From Strongylocentrotus droebachiensis (taxonomy: Eukaryota > Echinodermata > Echinoidea > Camarodonta > Strongylocentrotidae), in the NCBI GenBank assembly GCA_035222895.1, contig JAVYIG010000410.1, positions 248,001 through 312,000 of the forward strand: a stretch of 64,000 nt of DNA, read 5' to 3'. A program made the position numbers and the translations under genes. Under the pieces are notes generated by a model. It saw only the letters and a program-made list of their open reading frames with translations. It made no database searches and was not told the origin of the DNA. Shown here piece after piece: positions 46,001 to 52,884 of this stretch (position 1 is its first letter; the number at the start of each line of letters is the position of its first letter).

Positions 46001-48935
46001 CTATCAAGATAATATCGCTATTCGTCACTCTTTTTATAATTTGTCTTTTTTCTTTTGAATCATATACCCTTTCATTTACCATGTGAGATGCTAGGACAAG
46101 AAATGTAAACAGACACTTTGTCATCCTTTATTCGGATGGGATTGGTACATAAATCTAATCAGATACAAGTCTGATTCCTTCTCCCTTTCGCATTTGATTC
46201 AGATATAGTTTAGGATACACTGATCTTGATAGCTCTCATCCACGCAAGAATGGGTAATTTTCAAAACATTTGACAATGTCGAAATCTGTGTAAAATTATT
46301 AAAGTAGGTGACAAGTTGAACAAAGTATAAGAGGGATCACATAAGCTGTAAAATTATTTCCATGATGACCTACGCAATACGAAAGCTGATGGGCGTGTTC
46401 TCACGCAGTTCAATTTGTGATTTATTAATTATTAATCATCCAATTACACATCTTATGACAAATTTCTCGAGGAAATGTGTACTTGATCGTGTTCATGAGA
46501 GAACTGTTGCTGAGCTAGCGCCATGAGCGTCCATAGACACGGTGTGTGCGCTCTATAAGTTTACACTCTTACTATTATCGCAAGTTCAGAGTTCATAGTT
46601 TCCATATAAAAATGTGATTTTACATTGTCTGTAAAACTTGCAGACGATCAACTCGAGCTGCCGTGGTGTTGCTCCCTATCCTCGGCATCACATGGATCTT
46701 TGGTTTCCTAGCAACCGGGTCGTCAACCATCTTTTTCCAGTATGCCTTCGCCTCGCTGAACTCTCTGCAGGTAAAAACTCGGAAATAGATTCGAACACAA
46801 TAAGTGGTCGATACAGAAGTATCGCGCCCTCGCAGACAGTAAGGTGTTGTGGTCATGGCCATTTCCTATGCATAAACACTTTGCTTTATTTTGTATCAGA
46901 AAATATTCATGATATCTTTGATAAAAGTGTGTTGGCCATAAAATGTCATAAGAAGTATACACTCAGTGGCAGCGACGATATTTTTTCATGTTAGGGGCAG
47001 GCTGGCTGAGAGCGAGGCAAAATGCATGGGGTGGGGGGGGGGGGTGCTCACTGAGAAAGACCCAGGATTATTTTGACAGGGAGGCACTGTATGAATTGTC
47101 AATTTTATTTTTCTTTCCAGTCCTTCAAAACTTATTTAGCGTGGCTTGGCAATGGGAGTAGACAGATTGTTCTATCGAAAAACGTCGCATTGGACCATTT
47201 CCAACAAAACTTTATTTAATAAGCACTCTTGAGGTAGAATCTAGTGGTGATAATCAATAATATATATACCTGTTAATATCACTTTAAACTTTACAGGGCG
47301 TCTTCATATGTATATTCCATTGCTTTACTAACGATGACGTCATGAAGGTAGTCAAGTTAAGATACAAGCGATCCAAACAACAGTTTGATGCCATTCCAAG
47401 CAACCACTCGGTAAGGTTTATATTTATATTAAAAAACACATCTTTAGTGAAATGGTGTTCACAAAATTTAAATTTATCAATGGTATTAACAACGTATAAT
47501 ATACGACTCATCAATTAAAAAGATCATCACTATCAAATATTAAACTTTAAAATATGAATTCGAGCTCCTGAACGAGAGTAACGCCTTTGTGCATGGCATC
47601 AAAATAAAATTGACGGTTCGTACACAGGAGAGGAGAGATATGGGGACCTGGTAGGATGATGACAGCCTGTTTGACACATGCCTTACGATAAAGATAATGT
47701 TGTGGTAAAAGTAGTCCCTTGGGGTAGAGATGGTGCACATAAAATATTAATTAAATGCACTTTGTAATCGGAGCTGTAACGCTTTTAGAGATAATTGTTT
47801 TAAGCAAGATATGAACATGCATATTTCAAGTGCTTTCCTATATAATAACATTTCCTAATACACATTTAGTTCAAATGTCTACGATTTTTATTGGACAAAC
47901 ATTAAAGTTTAACTCTTTCAAGCAATTATTTATCATGCTATAATGCTCTCTACTCTCTACTTAACCTTTGACTTGCCTTTTCCTTTTTTCTATCCTAGAT
48001 TGGTGGTCGATTTCGGTCAACTACAAGCACAAATAAAGTTTCAGCAGGTATTTTGTTTCTGTTTATCAAGTTAAATTTGAACTCTTGTATTATTTTCGAT
48101 ATGCTGAATCTGATTACAGGACAACTACAATATGGATTTTAAATTCTGGGCAATCACCTAGTTTGCGGTTCTTTGCAGGACTCGCCTATTTATTAACACA
48201 CCGCCCTCAGAGTCAGTGAAGTGTTCATAATGTATTCATCAGTCTCATGTATATTCATCAGTCTAATGTATATTCATTAGTCATATATTCATTAAGTTTG
48301 ATAGTAATGAAGAATGAAACTCCTTTTGATATAATTCACCCTAAATTTGTCAACTTTGCCGTACATTACATTACTGTAGATCAAACTCGAAATACAAGTT
48401 GATGTAAACATTAAAGGGGAGACAAATGTGAATTTAAAGGGATTGGGTATCTTTGCCTCCGTCAGATTCTAAACAAAATCCTGCAATCATAATTGTAATC
48501 CTTTAGGTCAGTCAGGAATCACATGACTTTTACAAGCTGATTGCCCGTCTGATTATCAAGATAATATATGATTGTAATTCTATTATAACACAACAGTCGA
48601 TTGGGGAAAATGAGTATGGTAAAGCCGGTCACTCAAAGATTTTTACTTCTTTGAAGCACTTCGTGATTATTTTGATGCGCAATTTCTTTAGGGCTTCACT
48701 ATTACACCATATTACAGACACCGATAAAACGTAGGACCATGCATCTCTGATTTGTAAAACTGGAAACATTGTTAAACAATGCAATCAAAATGTCTTTAAC
48801 TTCTACTAACAGGTGAAATTTTTCTCTAAATTATGTTTTTTTCTTTTTCTCCTTCCAATTACAGTTGGCAGGAAAGAAGCTTTCGGGGAAAAGTCCACAA
48901 TTTCGACGACTGCTACCGATACGTCTGTCTTTTGA
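16062..48935 (+). CDS. Adhesion G-protein-coupled receptor, whole gene, 26 coding exons
   Basis: The exon set listed below totals 3591 nt with agreeing phases: 1196 residues plus stop. Order of parts: signal peptide (h-region about 21-37); Cys-containing module (about 40-107); Thr/Ser-rich linker (109-235); a beta-strand-rich stretch (247-338); glycine-rich repeats with GAGHGG, GGGSGG and GGGGAGG (about 339-560); a second Thr/Ser linker (579-645); GAIN domain (about 647-868) ending in the GPS motif CSCDHLTNFAILL; seven helices (about 893-1130); and a short tail ending TSVF. In this family GPS autoproteolysis at HL|T yields a non-covalent heterodimer, and the new N-terminus (here TNFAILLQ) acts as a tethered agonist; the residues needed for cleavage are present. 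The disulfide cysteines of helix 3 (C955) and extracellular loop 2 (C1027) are kept. Many N-glycosylation sequons. Start: ATG 16062 is the first ATG in its frame, with A at -3. Subfamily not assigned; the ligand is unknown. Confidence 0.92.
16540..16600. repeat. GATT-type simple repeat in intron 1
   Basis: Degenerate gattgatt/aattgatt run. After it, 16690-16830 resembles the reverse of a LINE 3' tail (ttcatttattttccattaaa, then aacaatacatacaaaatg), but only weakly. Confidence 0.5.
17119..17310. repeat. GGT and ATC/AAT microsatellites joined to a tatatagcgc element
   Basis: (GGT)n and GGA (17119-17215), (ATC)n/(AAT)n (17224-17258), then tttatatagcgcttatt and ctgagcgctttacaaatc as a foldback pair. 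The poly-Gly, poly-His and poly-Val frames over it are artefacts. Confidence 0.8.
19165..19417 (+). repeat. (CT)n pyrimidine tract ending at the exon 2 acceptor
   Basis: About 250 bp of nearly pure pyrimidine, mostly CT, with tctg and tctctgt variants. It serves as the polypyrimidine tract of exon 2. Confidence 0.85.
19418..19466 (+). CDS. aGPCR exon 2: end of signal peptide
   Basis: 49 nt, 16 codons plus 1. It completes the hydrophobic core (VLVGSIC), followed by NSQRTHNCT; cleavage is likely near Cys36. The acceptor ends a CT tract of about 250 bp; the donor is cag|gtgagt. Confidence 0.8.
19738..19862 (-). repeat. tRNA-derived SINE, copy 3
   Basis: Minus strand: B box GTGGTTCGAATCC, then GGCAAGACATTAATCTACAT and the body CCACTCTTGACCCAGGTGAG. 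The tRNA-proximal end (19821-19862) is repeated at 20286-20327. Confidence 0.65.
19863..20285. repeat. Dispersed 0.45-kb duplication, copy 2, bracketed by 42-bp direct repeats
   Basis: Copy of 8966-9421. It lies exactly between TGCTTAATCATGATATTTCC... at 19821-19862 and the same 42 bp at 20286-20327 (two mismatches). It ends gaagt, where copy 1 continues to gaagttgata. No terminal inverted repeats or open frame. Confidence 0.8.
21240..24745. repeat. Composite duplication cluster in intron 2
   Basis: Three copies of one unit: 21290-21960, a central part at 22510-22865, and 23410-24745 (interrupted by the element at 23577). Shared words include ttcattatcaatacattatt, gacaaaatttagaggacttt, aattaaggccttacctggct and ttttatcgctttaacccatc. 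Two direct repeats of about 175 bp (22335-22512 and 22866-23036, core ttgatatgtgtggcatgatt) flank the central copy. Inverted arms of about 170 bp (22081-22253 and 23036-23200) flank those. Confidence 0.75.
23577..24166. mobile_element. 590-bp TA-flanked foldback element made of GCGTAC-like words
   Basis: TIRs AAGCCCCTTTCACACCGG and CCGGTGTGAAAGGGGCTT, with target duplication TA at 23575-23576 and 24167-24168. The paralogous site at 21421-21440 reads tttgTAagtcttc without the insertion, so the edges are confirmed in the window. The interior is GC-rich and packed with gcgtac, tacgcc and tgcgta words in both orientations. It has no transposase. Confidence 0.85.
25905..26402. repeat. 250-bp tandem duplication in intron 2
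   Basis: Two units starting aataaaaacatttcattatt (25905) and aataaaaacattttattatt (26155), about 90% alike by eye, sharing ctgcacttctaatctaaccg and catctcgtacttctaaatga. Confidence 0.85.
26850..27038 (+). CDS. aGPCR exon 3: small Cys-containing module
   Basis: 189 nt, phase 1 to 1. Encodes DFILTNGTLVIDTDCGVWYL and onward, with four Cys, several N-glycosylation sites and an acidic end (DLDFESSEDGSG). I do not recognise the module. Confidence 0.85.
27374..27667. mobile_element. MITE with about 44-bp inverted repeats in intron 3
   Basis: Left end gggaagtgtttcacaaagac, right end gtctttgtgaaacgctcccc. The inverted match continues through atcgactttaagttggactt. No convincing target duplication. 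No open frame. Confidence 0.75.
27715..27872. mobile_element. Short MITE in intron 3
   Basis: Inverted ends AGGGACTTTTAGATTTAC and GTAAATCTAAAAGTCCCT, probably on a TA target. The interior holds a direct pair (gtgacatccttttaagg, gtgacgtccttttaagg). It lies 47 bp from the previous element. Confidence 0.75.
28320..28421. mobile_element. TA-flanked CAGTCAAACC element, copy C
   Basis: Left end TA|CAGTCAAACCTG; the right end is decayed (cactg). Interior aatgaccacctgtatagaaa and ggtggtctttatag as an inverted pair. 102 bp, the shortest copy. Confidence 0.75.
29317..29548. mobile_element. 232-bp foldback element in intron 3
   Basis: Ends ggcttacttcgaatcattgg and ...atgaatcgaagtaagcc. The inverted match extends about 60 bp (gggtggtcgcgtta / taacgcgaccacct), leaving a small centre, so a transcript would fold into a long hairpin. 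No target duplication seen. Confidence 0.8.
30091..30506 (+). CDS. aGPCR exon 4: Thr/Ser-rich mucin-like region
   Basis: 416 nt, phase 1 to 0. Rich in Thr, Ser, Pro and Gly (for example NTNPTTGTTSTSDSTESS), so probably O-glycosylated stalk. It ends with a Cys pair and N-glycosylation sites (CDQRYNASVNQ). Confidence 0.85.
31204..31290. repeat. tatatagcgc-type fragment in intron 4
   Basis: AAT-rich lead-in, then tatatatttatatagcgccg. Only the head of the family is recognisable. Confidence 0.4.
32077..32350 (+). CDS. aGPCR exon 5: beta-rich stretch
   Basis: 274 nt, phase 0 to 1. HVVLRGSITY..., NVNGSLYLGAALRVEVRG, FGDVIINTTIHVD: alternating hydrophobic strands that lead into the glycine-rich repeats. 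Probably the first rungs of the same fold (inference). Confidence 0.85.
32830..33145 (+). repeat. TTC and CT pyrimidine tract ending at the exon 6 acceptor
   Basis: (TTC)n at about 32856-32920, (CT)n at 32936-32966, then mixed pyrimidine up to cttctcag|. About 300 bp of pyrimidine-rich strand. Confidence 0.85.
33146..33289 (+). CDS. aGPCR exon 6: glycine-rich repeat, GAGHGG
   Basis: 144 nt, phase 1 to 1. Carries GASGPGG-like runs and GAGHGGMGG, then YSQAYLVNETEHLLGGSA. Preceded directly by about 300 bp of TTC/CT pyrimidine repeat. Confidence 0.85.
33900..33986 (+). CDS. aGPCR exon 7: glycine-rich repeat
   Basis: 87 nt, phase 1 to 1. TDINGTERAVGGGALEMIAA then GFIFI: GGG followed by a strand, the rung pattern of the domain. 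Confidence 0.82.
34440..34760 (+). mobile_element. 5'-truncated LINE, C-terminus and 3' tail
   Basis: An open frame from about 34463 to taa 34577-34579 reads ASAAPSVWNKSPFPLQTVNT, then LETVKVILKTHL: the typical C-terminal end of a non-LTR retrotransposon reverse-transcriptase polyprotein (APSxWNxLP...KxxLKTHL). The 3' tail ends gcgccttgagca...gtgcgctttataaat and runs into ATT/GTA simple repeats. The class (CR1/L2-like tail) is inference. A related tail fragment lies at about 46505-46580. Confidence 0.7.
35084..35175 (+). CDS. aGPCR exon 8: glycine-rich repeat, GGGSGG
   Basis: 92 nt, phase 1 to 0. SEITARGEDGG, then CRGGGSGGLIRLIAQS: a rung with GGGSGG before a strand. Confidence 0.85.
35836..36037 (+). 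CDS. aGPCR exon 9: glycine-rich repeat, GGGGAGG
   Basis: 202 nt, phase 0 to 1. IYIVGAGSLNVEGGNG, then ACGGGGAGGVVQLLA: the clearest rung pair. Confidence 0.87.
36588..36781 (+). CDS. aGPCR exon 10: end of glycine-rich domain, Gly/Asn run
   Basis: 194 nt, phase 1 to 0. NISYGGGGGVWRG, then a repeat of Gly-Asn pairs encoded by ggaaatgg/ggaacg units, then a Ser-rich acidic linker. The Gly-Asn repeat could vary in length between individuals. Confidence 0.82.
37391..37636 (+). CDS. aGPCR exon 11: second Thr/Ser linker and start of GAIN
   Basis: 246 nt, phase 0 to 0. Three near-repeats of PTTSTPV/SATSASV type, then the first GAIN helix (RRELANLISSFS). The donor tca|gtaagt lies 7 nt from a transposon end at 37644. 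Confidence 0.85.
37644..38252. mobile_element. TA-flanked CAGTCAAACC element, copy D, split by a nested element
   Basis: Left TA|CAGTCAAACCTGTC (TA at 37642-37643), right CAGGTTTGACTG|TA (TA at 38253-38254). It begins 7 nt after the exon 11 donor. Interior words match copy B (catgtttcaatgagaaacc, ggtctttgtagacaggtgg). A 424-bp element is inserted near its right end. Confidence 0.8.
37808..38231. mobile_element. 424-bp element nested in copy D
   Basis: Inverted ends CACTCTAAATTACAGGGATT and ...AATCCCTGTAATTTAGAGTG, about 24-30 bp. The interior alternates aatctt/agatt words. The target duplication is CA or GCA (ambiguous). Younger than copy D, which it interrupts. Confidence 0.8.
38335..38385. 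repeat. SINE-body fragment in intron 11
   Basis: caccttggtgcagagtggag and agagtggcaaatgtgg match the body of the tRNA-derived SINE. No tRNA-like head. Confidence 0.5.
38484..38652 (+). CDS. aGPCR exon 12: GAIN subdomain A helices
   Basis: 169 nt, phase 0 to 1. SSREAATQLKELENAMSNVA and LLQGLADDEP form amphipathic helices. The donor is a weak G|GTTTGT. A better-looking GTAAAC 4 nt downstream would break the frame with exon 13, so the weak one is preferred. Confidence 0.8.
38980..39335 (+). repeat. CT pyrimidine tract ending at the exon 13 acceptor
   Basis: (CT)n at 38985-39018 and 39169-39217, then ttcc-rich pyrimidine up to ccctctcag|. It forms a very long polypyrimidine tract. Confidence 0.85.
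39336..39464 (+). CDS. aGPCR exon 13: GAIN subdomain B start
   Basis: 129 nt, phase 1 to 1. AVAIEIVPVADFEG... then ISIPTVVLPENATG. The acceptor terminates a pyrimidine tract of about 350 bp. Confidence 0.85.
39899..39971 (+). CDS. aGPCR exon 14: GAIN strand
   Basis: 73 nt, phase 1 to 2. HLVSVFILHTTPPPLGGNLV. Donor gg|gtaagt. Confidence 0.82.
39990..40316. mobile_element. GC-rich foldback element in intron 14
   Basis: Inverted ends GCTATGGTCACA and TGTGACCATAGC. The second halves are also inverted (agtagcctgctcgg / ccgagcaggctact). The interior is dominated by cggcggccgagc, gcccgg and cgctcgg words in both orientations. The target duplication is unclear. Confidence 0.75.
40634..40748 (+). 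CDS. aGPCR exon 15: GAIN strands
   Basis: 115 nt, phase 2 to 0. VSFELNSQVISASVSLANDG, then FSEPITIVLRNNQ, the typical strands before the GPS. Confidence 0.87.
41174..41229 (+). CDS. aGPCR exon 16: GPS first cysteine
   Basis: 56 nt, phase 0 to 2. EDSSQNSSLCVFYDFSAD: the C-x-[FY]-[WY]-D opening of the GPS motif. Confidence 0.87.
41578..41698 (+). CDS. aGPCR exon 17: GPS cleavage site and tethered agonist
   Basis: 121 nt, phase 2 to 0. WSTEGCRASDV, then THVTCSCDHLTNFAILLQ. Predicted cleavage falls between Leu868 (codon 41657-41659) and Thr869. His and Thr of the catalytic HL|T are present, so self-cleavage is expected. Confidence 0.93.
42149..42255 (+). CDS. aGPCR exon 18: helix 1
   Basis: 107 nt, phase 0 to 2. 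Short linker ISEKDQ, then VGIGLSLIFLTAGFIVMVAA. Confidence 0.9.
42500..42660. mobile_element. 161-bp MITE with TAT target duplication in intron 18
   Basis: Ends GGCCCGAATTCACAAAGG and CCTTTGTGAATTCGGACC, with TAT at 42497-42499 and 42661-42663. Near each end lies the palindrome ggtttgtcgacaaacc. A 3-bp TWT/TWA-like target and GG-start ends suggest a PIF/Harbinger relative (inference). Confidence 0.75.
43010..43083. repeat. (AT)n, poly-T and poly-G run in intron 18
   Basis: About 34 bp of (AT)n, then about 25 T and about 12 G. Three homopolymer or dinucleotide blocks back to back; lengths may be unreliable in the assembly. Confidence 0.85.
43208..43313 (+). CDS. aGPCR exon 19: helix 2
   Basis: 106 nt, phase 2 to 0. 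HNREAAIIHLNLMGAMIIGH, then LIFLIGIDD. Confidence 0.9.
43851..44004 (+). CDS. aGPCR exon 20: helix 3 and intracellular loop 2
   Basis: 154 nt, phase 0 to 1. C955 opens helix 3; LLHFFYLVTFFWMLMEGVHI is the class B2 signature. A CAGTCAAACC-type element starts 18 nt inside the following intron. Confidence 0.93.
44022..44214. mobile_element. TA-flanked CAGTCAAACC element, copy E
   Basis: Left TA|CAGTCAAACCTAC, right end acaggtttcactg with one change from the family end. Interior aatgaccacctgtatagaaa, aaagaccacttttcatg, gcggtctttatatac. It starts 18 nt inside intron 20. Confidence 0.75.
44986..45119 (+). CDS. aGPCR exon 21: helix 4, loop 2, start of helix 5
   Basis: 134 nt, phase 1 to 0. GLIVMITALVNIDFYG, C1027-W (ACWLSRERGAIWAF), AGPVVFVIA. 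Decayed copies of its 3' half follow in the intron (45188-45460). Confidence 0.92.
45188..45320 (+). pseudogene. Decayed copy 1 of the 3' half of aGPCR exon 21
   Basis: ctgctggctctcccgagaaa and gggcctttgctggtcctgtc repeat the exon 21 sequence from about 45054, and the match runs on into the intron (gaaatagtggttagacgaag). The reading frame is still open (CWLSREKGAIWAFAGPVVFV); the donor has become GTATGA. It lacks the helix 4 half and a good acceptor, so it is probably not spliced in. Confidence 0.8.
45358..45470 (+). pseudogene. Decayed copy 2 of the 3' half of aGPCR exon 21
   Basis: agggttcgaatctctcaggc, then tggctctctctagagagaac and gggcttttgtaggtcctgtc. More diverged than the first copy, out of frame by 2 nt, and the donor GT is replaced by ggcaag. 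Both copies keep the intervening gggttcgaatctct words, so the unit (about 135-170 bp) was duplicated in tandem. Confidence 0.7.
45526..45657. mobile_element. 132-bp foldback MITE in intron 21
   Basis: Inverted arms of about 50 bp: gagtttctcgaaactgtcat ... atgacggtttcgagaaacg, continuing through ggacatcccat / atgggatgtcc. No clear target duplication. Confidence 0.75.
45848..45933 (+). CDS. aGPCR exon 22: helix 5
   Basis: 86 nt, phase 0 to 2. NIIVLVIVLQTFLTIKSI, then a basic third intracellular loop. Confidence 0.88.
46505..46580 (+). repeat. LINE/SINE 3' tail fragment in intron 22
   Basis: gctagcgccatgagcgtcca and ggtgtgtgcgctctataag resemble the 3' tail of the LINE at 34.44 kb (gcgccttgagca, gtgcgctttataaat). 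Confidence 0.45.
46644..46770 (+). CDS. aGPCR exon 23: helix 6 and start of helix 7
   Basis: 127 nt, phase 2 to 0. AAVVLLPILGITWIFGFLA (the conserved GxxWxxG), then FFQYAFASLNSLQ. Confidence 0.93.
47297..47410 (+). CDS. aGPCR exon 24: helix 7 end and tail
   Basis: 114 nt, phase 0 to 0. GVFICIFHCFTNDDVMKVVK, the usual helix 7/helix 8 boundary, then a basic tail. Confidence 0.92.
47999..48047 (+). CDS. aGPCR exon 25: cytoplasmic tail
   Basis: 49 nt, phase 0 to 1. IGGRFRSTTSTNKVSA, Ser/Thr-rich. Confidence 0.75.
48865..48935 (+). CDS. aGPCR exon 26: tail end and stop
   Basis: 71 nt including TGA at 48933-48935. GRKEAFGEKSTISTTATDTS, then VF. The last four residues, TSVF, fit a class I PDZ ligand (S/T-x-hydrophobic). 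Confidence 0.8.
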
Positions 48936-49460
48936 TTGATGTCAGGAGAAATGGATAAGGATGAGACGGTCGTCGGCAGCAGTTATCCCAGACAACACAA
49001 TCACATAATCAATTGCATGAAATAAATGAGGAAGATTCCAGAAGTTGAGCGCTAGGACATTGCCTTTGTGGATCAGATCCTGGTCTCGTAGTCATAAAAC
49101 CTTAAAAGCCTATAGTTGTCGACTAACTATGTATATGGCCTACGTAATTAAATAATAATAATAGCATTGACCTAGTAGGTCCATGATAATATTTATAATA
49201 ATATACCATACTTAAAGAAAAGGAATAGAGGAGAGTGAAATAACGAAATAACTGTTTTGAAGTTTTCAACAGTATCACAAATTGTTATACATTCTATGGA
49301 CAACTATAGCTTACTAAGGTTTTATAGATATGGGCTCTGGTTTTCAAAAAACGGTAGGGGACAGGATTCCTAAATTCTTTCTAACAGTCACAAAAAGGTT
49401 AGCAGATGATAATTTACACCAAAAAATATAGACCAAGCACTCAAGCAACAACAAATAAAA
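48936..49460 (+). other. aGPCR 3' UTR with candidate poly(A) signals
   Basis: Begins after TGA 48935. AATAAA occurs at 49021-49026, 86 nt after the stop, and aataaaag near 49452. Either could end the transcript; the nearer one would give a very short UTR. Confidence 0.45.
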
Positions 49461-50015
49461 GAAGAAAGGTATCAAATAAGCGCCATCCCGAGCAGTATTT
49501 CCCTTTACCCCATTTGGCCTAGTAGGGGGTAATTGTCCGGAAGAATATTCCTATTCAAACATAAGGTACTGTAGTATAGTCCTATAGAGGGAAAATGTCC
49601 TATTATATGATTGAATAGATCATTACTGTGGGTAGTATCACCATTGAAACAAGAACATGTTAAATTATTTAATTTCTAAGTTGTCTAGGACGAAAGGGTG
49701 TTATACGAAATTCGCCAGTGGGCGACCATATAGGTTATTTTTTAATACCAAACTGTAACCCAGAATCTATAATATTTTGCATTGATGAGAAACTCGTGAT
49801 ATTTATTATTCGCTTTACTGTTTAACTCATCGTAGCTGATGTGGTGATGAAGGGGGCAAATGAATTATAAATCTGTAAGTTTATAAAAGAAAACATTGCA
49901 GCAAAAACACAATGCAAACGGAGATTCTATTGTGCCTTTTGTGTTTTTTCACTTTTAACAATGCTTTTTGTGTGGAAAGATTAGATGCTATGTTTTACGT
50001 ACAGCTTTGCTATAA

Positions 50016-50490
50016 TAATGTGACGTGTTCGTTATTACAATAAGATATACATTTTATAACCTTAATGTAAATATGTTGTGCTTAGTTGTCTATTAATTTG
50101 AACTCAGTAATTCCAATCATTGACTGGATAATTTGCCTTCATATACAAAATATGAGTATTTTGTTGTTAACAATGTGACGTGTTCGTTAATATAATAAGA
50201 TATAATTTTTAAAACCTTAGTGTAAATATATATATTTTTGTCTATTTGAGCTCTGTAATTCCAATCATTGACTCGATACTATTAAAACTTGCCTTCATAT
50301 ACAAATATGAGTATTTTGTTGTGAACAAATGTGACGTGTTCGTTAATATAATAAGATATAAATTCTAAATCCTGAATGTATATATTTTTTTTTTATTGAG
50401 CTCTGTAATTCCAATCAATGAATCAATGATGGTAAAACTGGCCCTGATGTAAAAAAAAAAAAAAAAAACATTTTGTGGTGAACAAATACT
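50016..50490. repeat. About 155-bp tandem repeat, nearly three copies
   Basis: tgacgtgttcgttaatataa-like starts at 50021, 50176 and 50332 (periods 155 and 156). Also shared: gctctgtaattccaatcatt and catatacaaaatatgagtat. The third copy is interrupted by a poly-A run. Confidence 0.85.
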
Positions 50491-50499
50491 ATACTTTAT

Positions 50500-51815
50500 G
50501 TTACTTTATTAGACAGAATACTATACTTTTATTACTTATTTTCTCTATTTGTTATTAAAATGAAACTGGTAAAAATGTTGAGATTTTTTATTAATATTGA
50601 TTCATATCGTCATTATCAGGAGATTTTATTAGAAAGTTCATGCAAATATTTGATACGATGATTACCATAATGATCTGTAAATACAGAGATAATGTAATTT
50701 TAAAATGTATATATTATATATAAATGATATTTATTTGAATGAAATCACTTCAATATTACCTTGTCTTTCAAGAGAAATAATCACGTGTCTTTGAGAAGTA
50801 AAATTTCTAGCAATCTTTAATAATTATGTGTATGTCTTCTTTTTTATGTGAACAAAATTAAGTTAAAAGTGGTTAGTAAGAATTTTATTTCATTGCGTAT
50901 ACGGCTTCATAGACATAACTGAAAGAAAGTGGGAAACTATCAATAATCATTTTAATTGATTTATCGATTACTTGATTTTGTTGGTTTGGTTTGGTTGATT
51001 TTTTGTTGGTTTGTTTCTTTGGTTGGTTGATTAATTGATTATTGTGTAATGGATGTTTATATTATATATATGGATGTTTAAGTGATTTCTGACTGAGTGA
51101 TTTCTATCGATATAATTATGTAATTAGCAATTTAGTAGGTTGTTTGGCTGGTTGATTGATTGATAAATGGATACATATTTGACAGTTGATTGCTATGATA
51201 TTGATTTACTTGTCACTTTTTATATTGCTTGCCTGAGTGATGATTGAATTATCTATTTTTATAATTATTGTTTGATTTAATTTGTGTGTGTGGTGGAGTG
51301 ATTATTGAAGTAGTGAATAATTTAATTTCTTTATTTTTCGGGATTCGACTGTAATCGACTAATCCGACTAATGTCCTTCGCTTATTGATTGATGTTTTTG
51401 TTGATCTGGATTAGTAAACGGAGAAGTATGAAGATTGAATGACTAAATTATTATACTACAATAGGCCTCAATACTATCATCAAACGGATTCTTCAATATT
51501 TTGAATGTATACAAACTTTAAGAATCTCATTGATATGGAAATCTTCATAATCTTCATAAGCTTCACACTAGCCATAAAGACTACAAAATATAAATCCAGT
51601 ATCTACATTTAAAAAGAATATCATTTTGTTGATGCAAGACACCTGAAAAAGAAGCACGTCGGTCTTAAATCTGAATTGATTTGTAAACTGCACTGTTATT
51701 TCTCAAAGGATGCCCCGGCCCGGATCAGTTGCAAAGGAGGAAAGAAAGAGGAGGGGCTCCTTCCCACTCCCGCCTGTCTCAGGTAAGCATGCCCTAGCTA
51801 GCTATGAAAAGGTCA
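50500..51815. other. AT-rich intergenic stretch
   Basis: Degenerate ttgatt/ggttggtt words at 50960-51180. No exon recognised. Confidence 0.4.
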
Positions 51816-52003
51816 TCAGATTGAATGCTCCCGGTTTGAAGTTGGTTCAAATGTGAACACGGGTTGTTCTGAGTCAGCGAAGGGCTCCCCGTCTTCCTCC
51901 CCAGGATTCTTGGCGGAAACGCTCAATTGGTGCTGCTCGGTGAAGCCCGGACATTCTTCGTACCAGTGATTAAGCATAGCGATCAGTGCTGTAATCATAT
52001 AGG
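51816..52003 (-). CDS. Candidate last exon of an unidentified minus-strand gene
   Basis: Minus strand, from the acceptor attacag (AG at 52005-52004) to TGA at 51818-51816. Entered in phase 1, it reads YMITALIAMLNHWYEECPGF, then TEQHQLSVSAKNPGEEDGEP, and ends TSNREHSI. It is GC-richer than its flanks and uses mixed, coding-like codons. A hydrophobic start, then an acidic hydrophilic tail with one Cys. Family not recognised. It could be a chance open frame, but the phase fit with 54994-55072 argues for an exon. Confidence 0.45.
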
Positions 52004-52789
52004 CTGTAATAGTCCCAAAGAGAGGACGCCGTATTTTAAGTTTAGGCTTTCTCTATCTCTTTGATAGTCCCAGGGTTGAACTAGAAATATCCACTGATTA
52101 TAGGTGTGTTCACGCTAGTGATTTCAGTCTTGGTCTGTGTAGATAACTGGTGAAAGTGTTCTGAAGTGCTGAATAATGCTTAGTGTTTTAAAGCTACAAT
52201 CGTACATTCAACACGAGGGGGCGATGACATTAAAGTCCATTTTGAAATAGACAGAAAGATGCACATGGACCAAAAGCATGATATATTTTAGAAATGAAAT
52301 TAGTATTGATCATTAATCTAATTTGTATTGTCCATTCAGCGTTTATGCATTTTTTCTTCCCGCCCTATCAATTATGATCATGAATTTAGCATGTTAAAAG
52401 TGTTAATCTGACATTTAAAAAAATGGGTAATTCGTCGGCCCTTTTAAATGCTGAGTGGTCAAGTGGAGATACTTGACCGAGGAGACATAAATGTAATTAT
52501 GAACTTCGTAGAAAGCTATCACAGAGTAATGATGATTTCTCTAATAACTTGAAAATCTGTGAGTATACAGCACATCGATCTTGATTGCAGTCAGGATGTC
52601 TCGTAACAAGTTTTACACTCTAGATTCAAATGCTCCATAATTATGATGCTGTATACGTAAAGAATTAACGAAATAGAATCATTGGCACTTTTTTAAATGA
52701 ATAAACGCCTCGGATTTCTGCTCTTGGCTCAATGCCTGATTAGATCTGGTAAAAAGGTATATTTTCCATAATATATCATTCATTCAATC

Positions 52790-52847
52790 ATTTATTCATT
52801 TAATCAGTCAATCAATACATTAATCACTCAATCAATCACTCAATCAC

Positions 52848-52882
<35 letters not shown>
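52790..52882. repeat. (AATC)n simple repeat
   Basis: Degenerate, then near-perfect, caatcaat run of about 50 bp with related ttcattcatt words before it. Confidence 0.85.
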
Positions 52883-52884
<2 letters not shown>

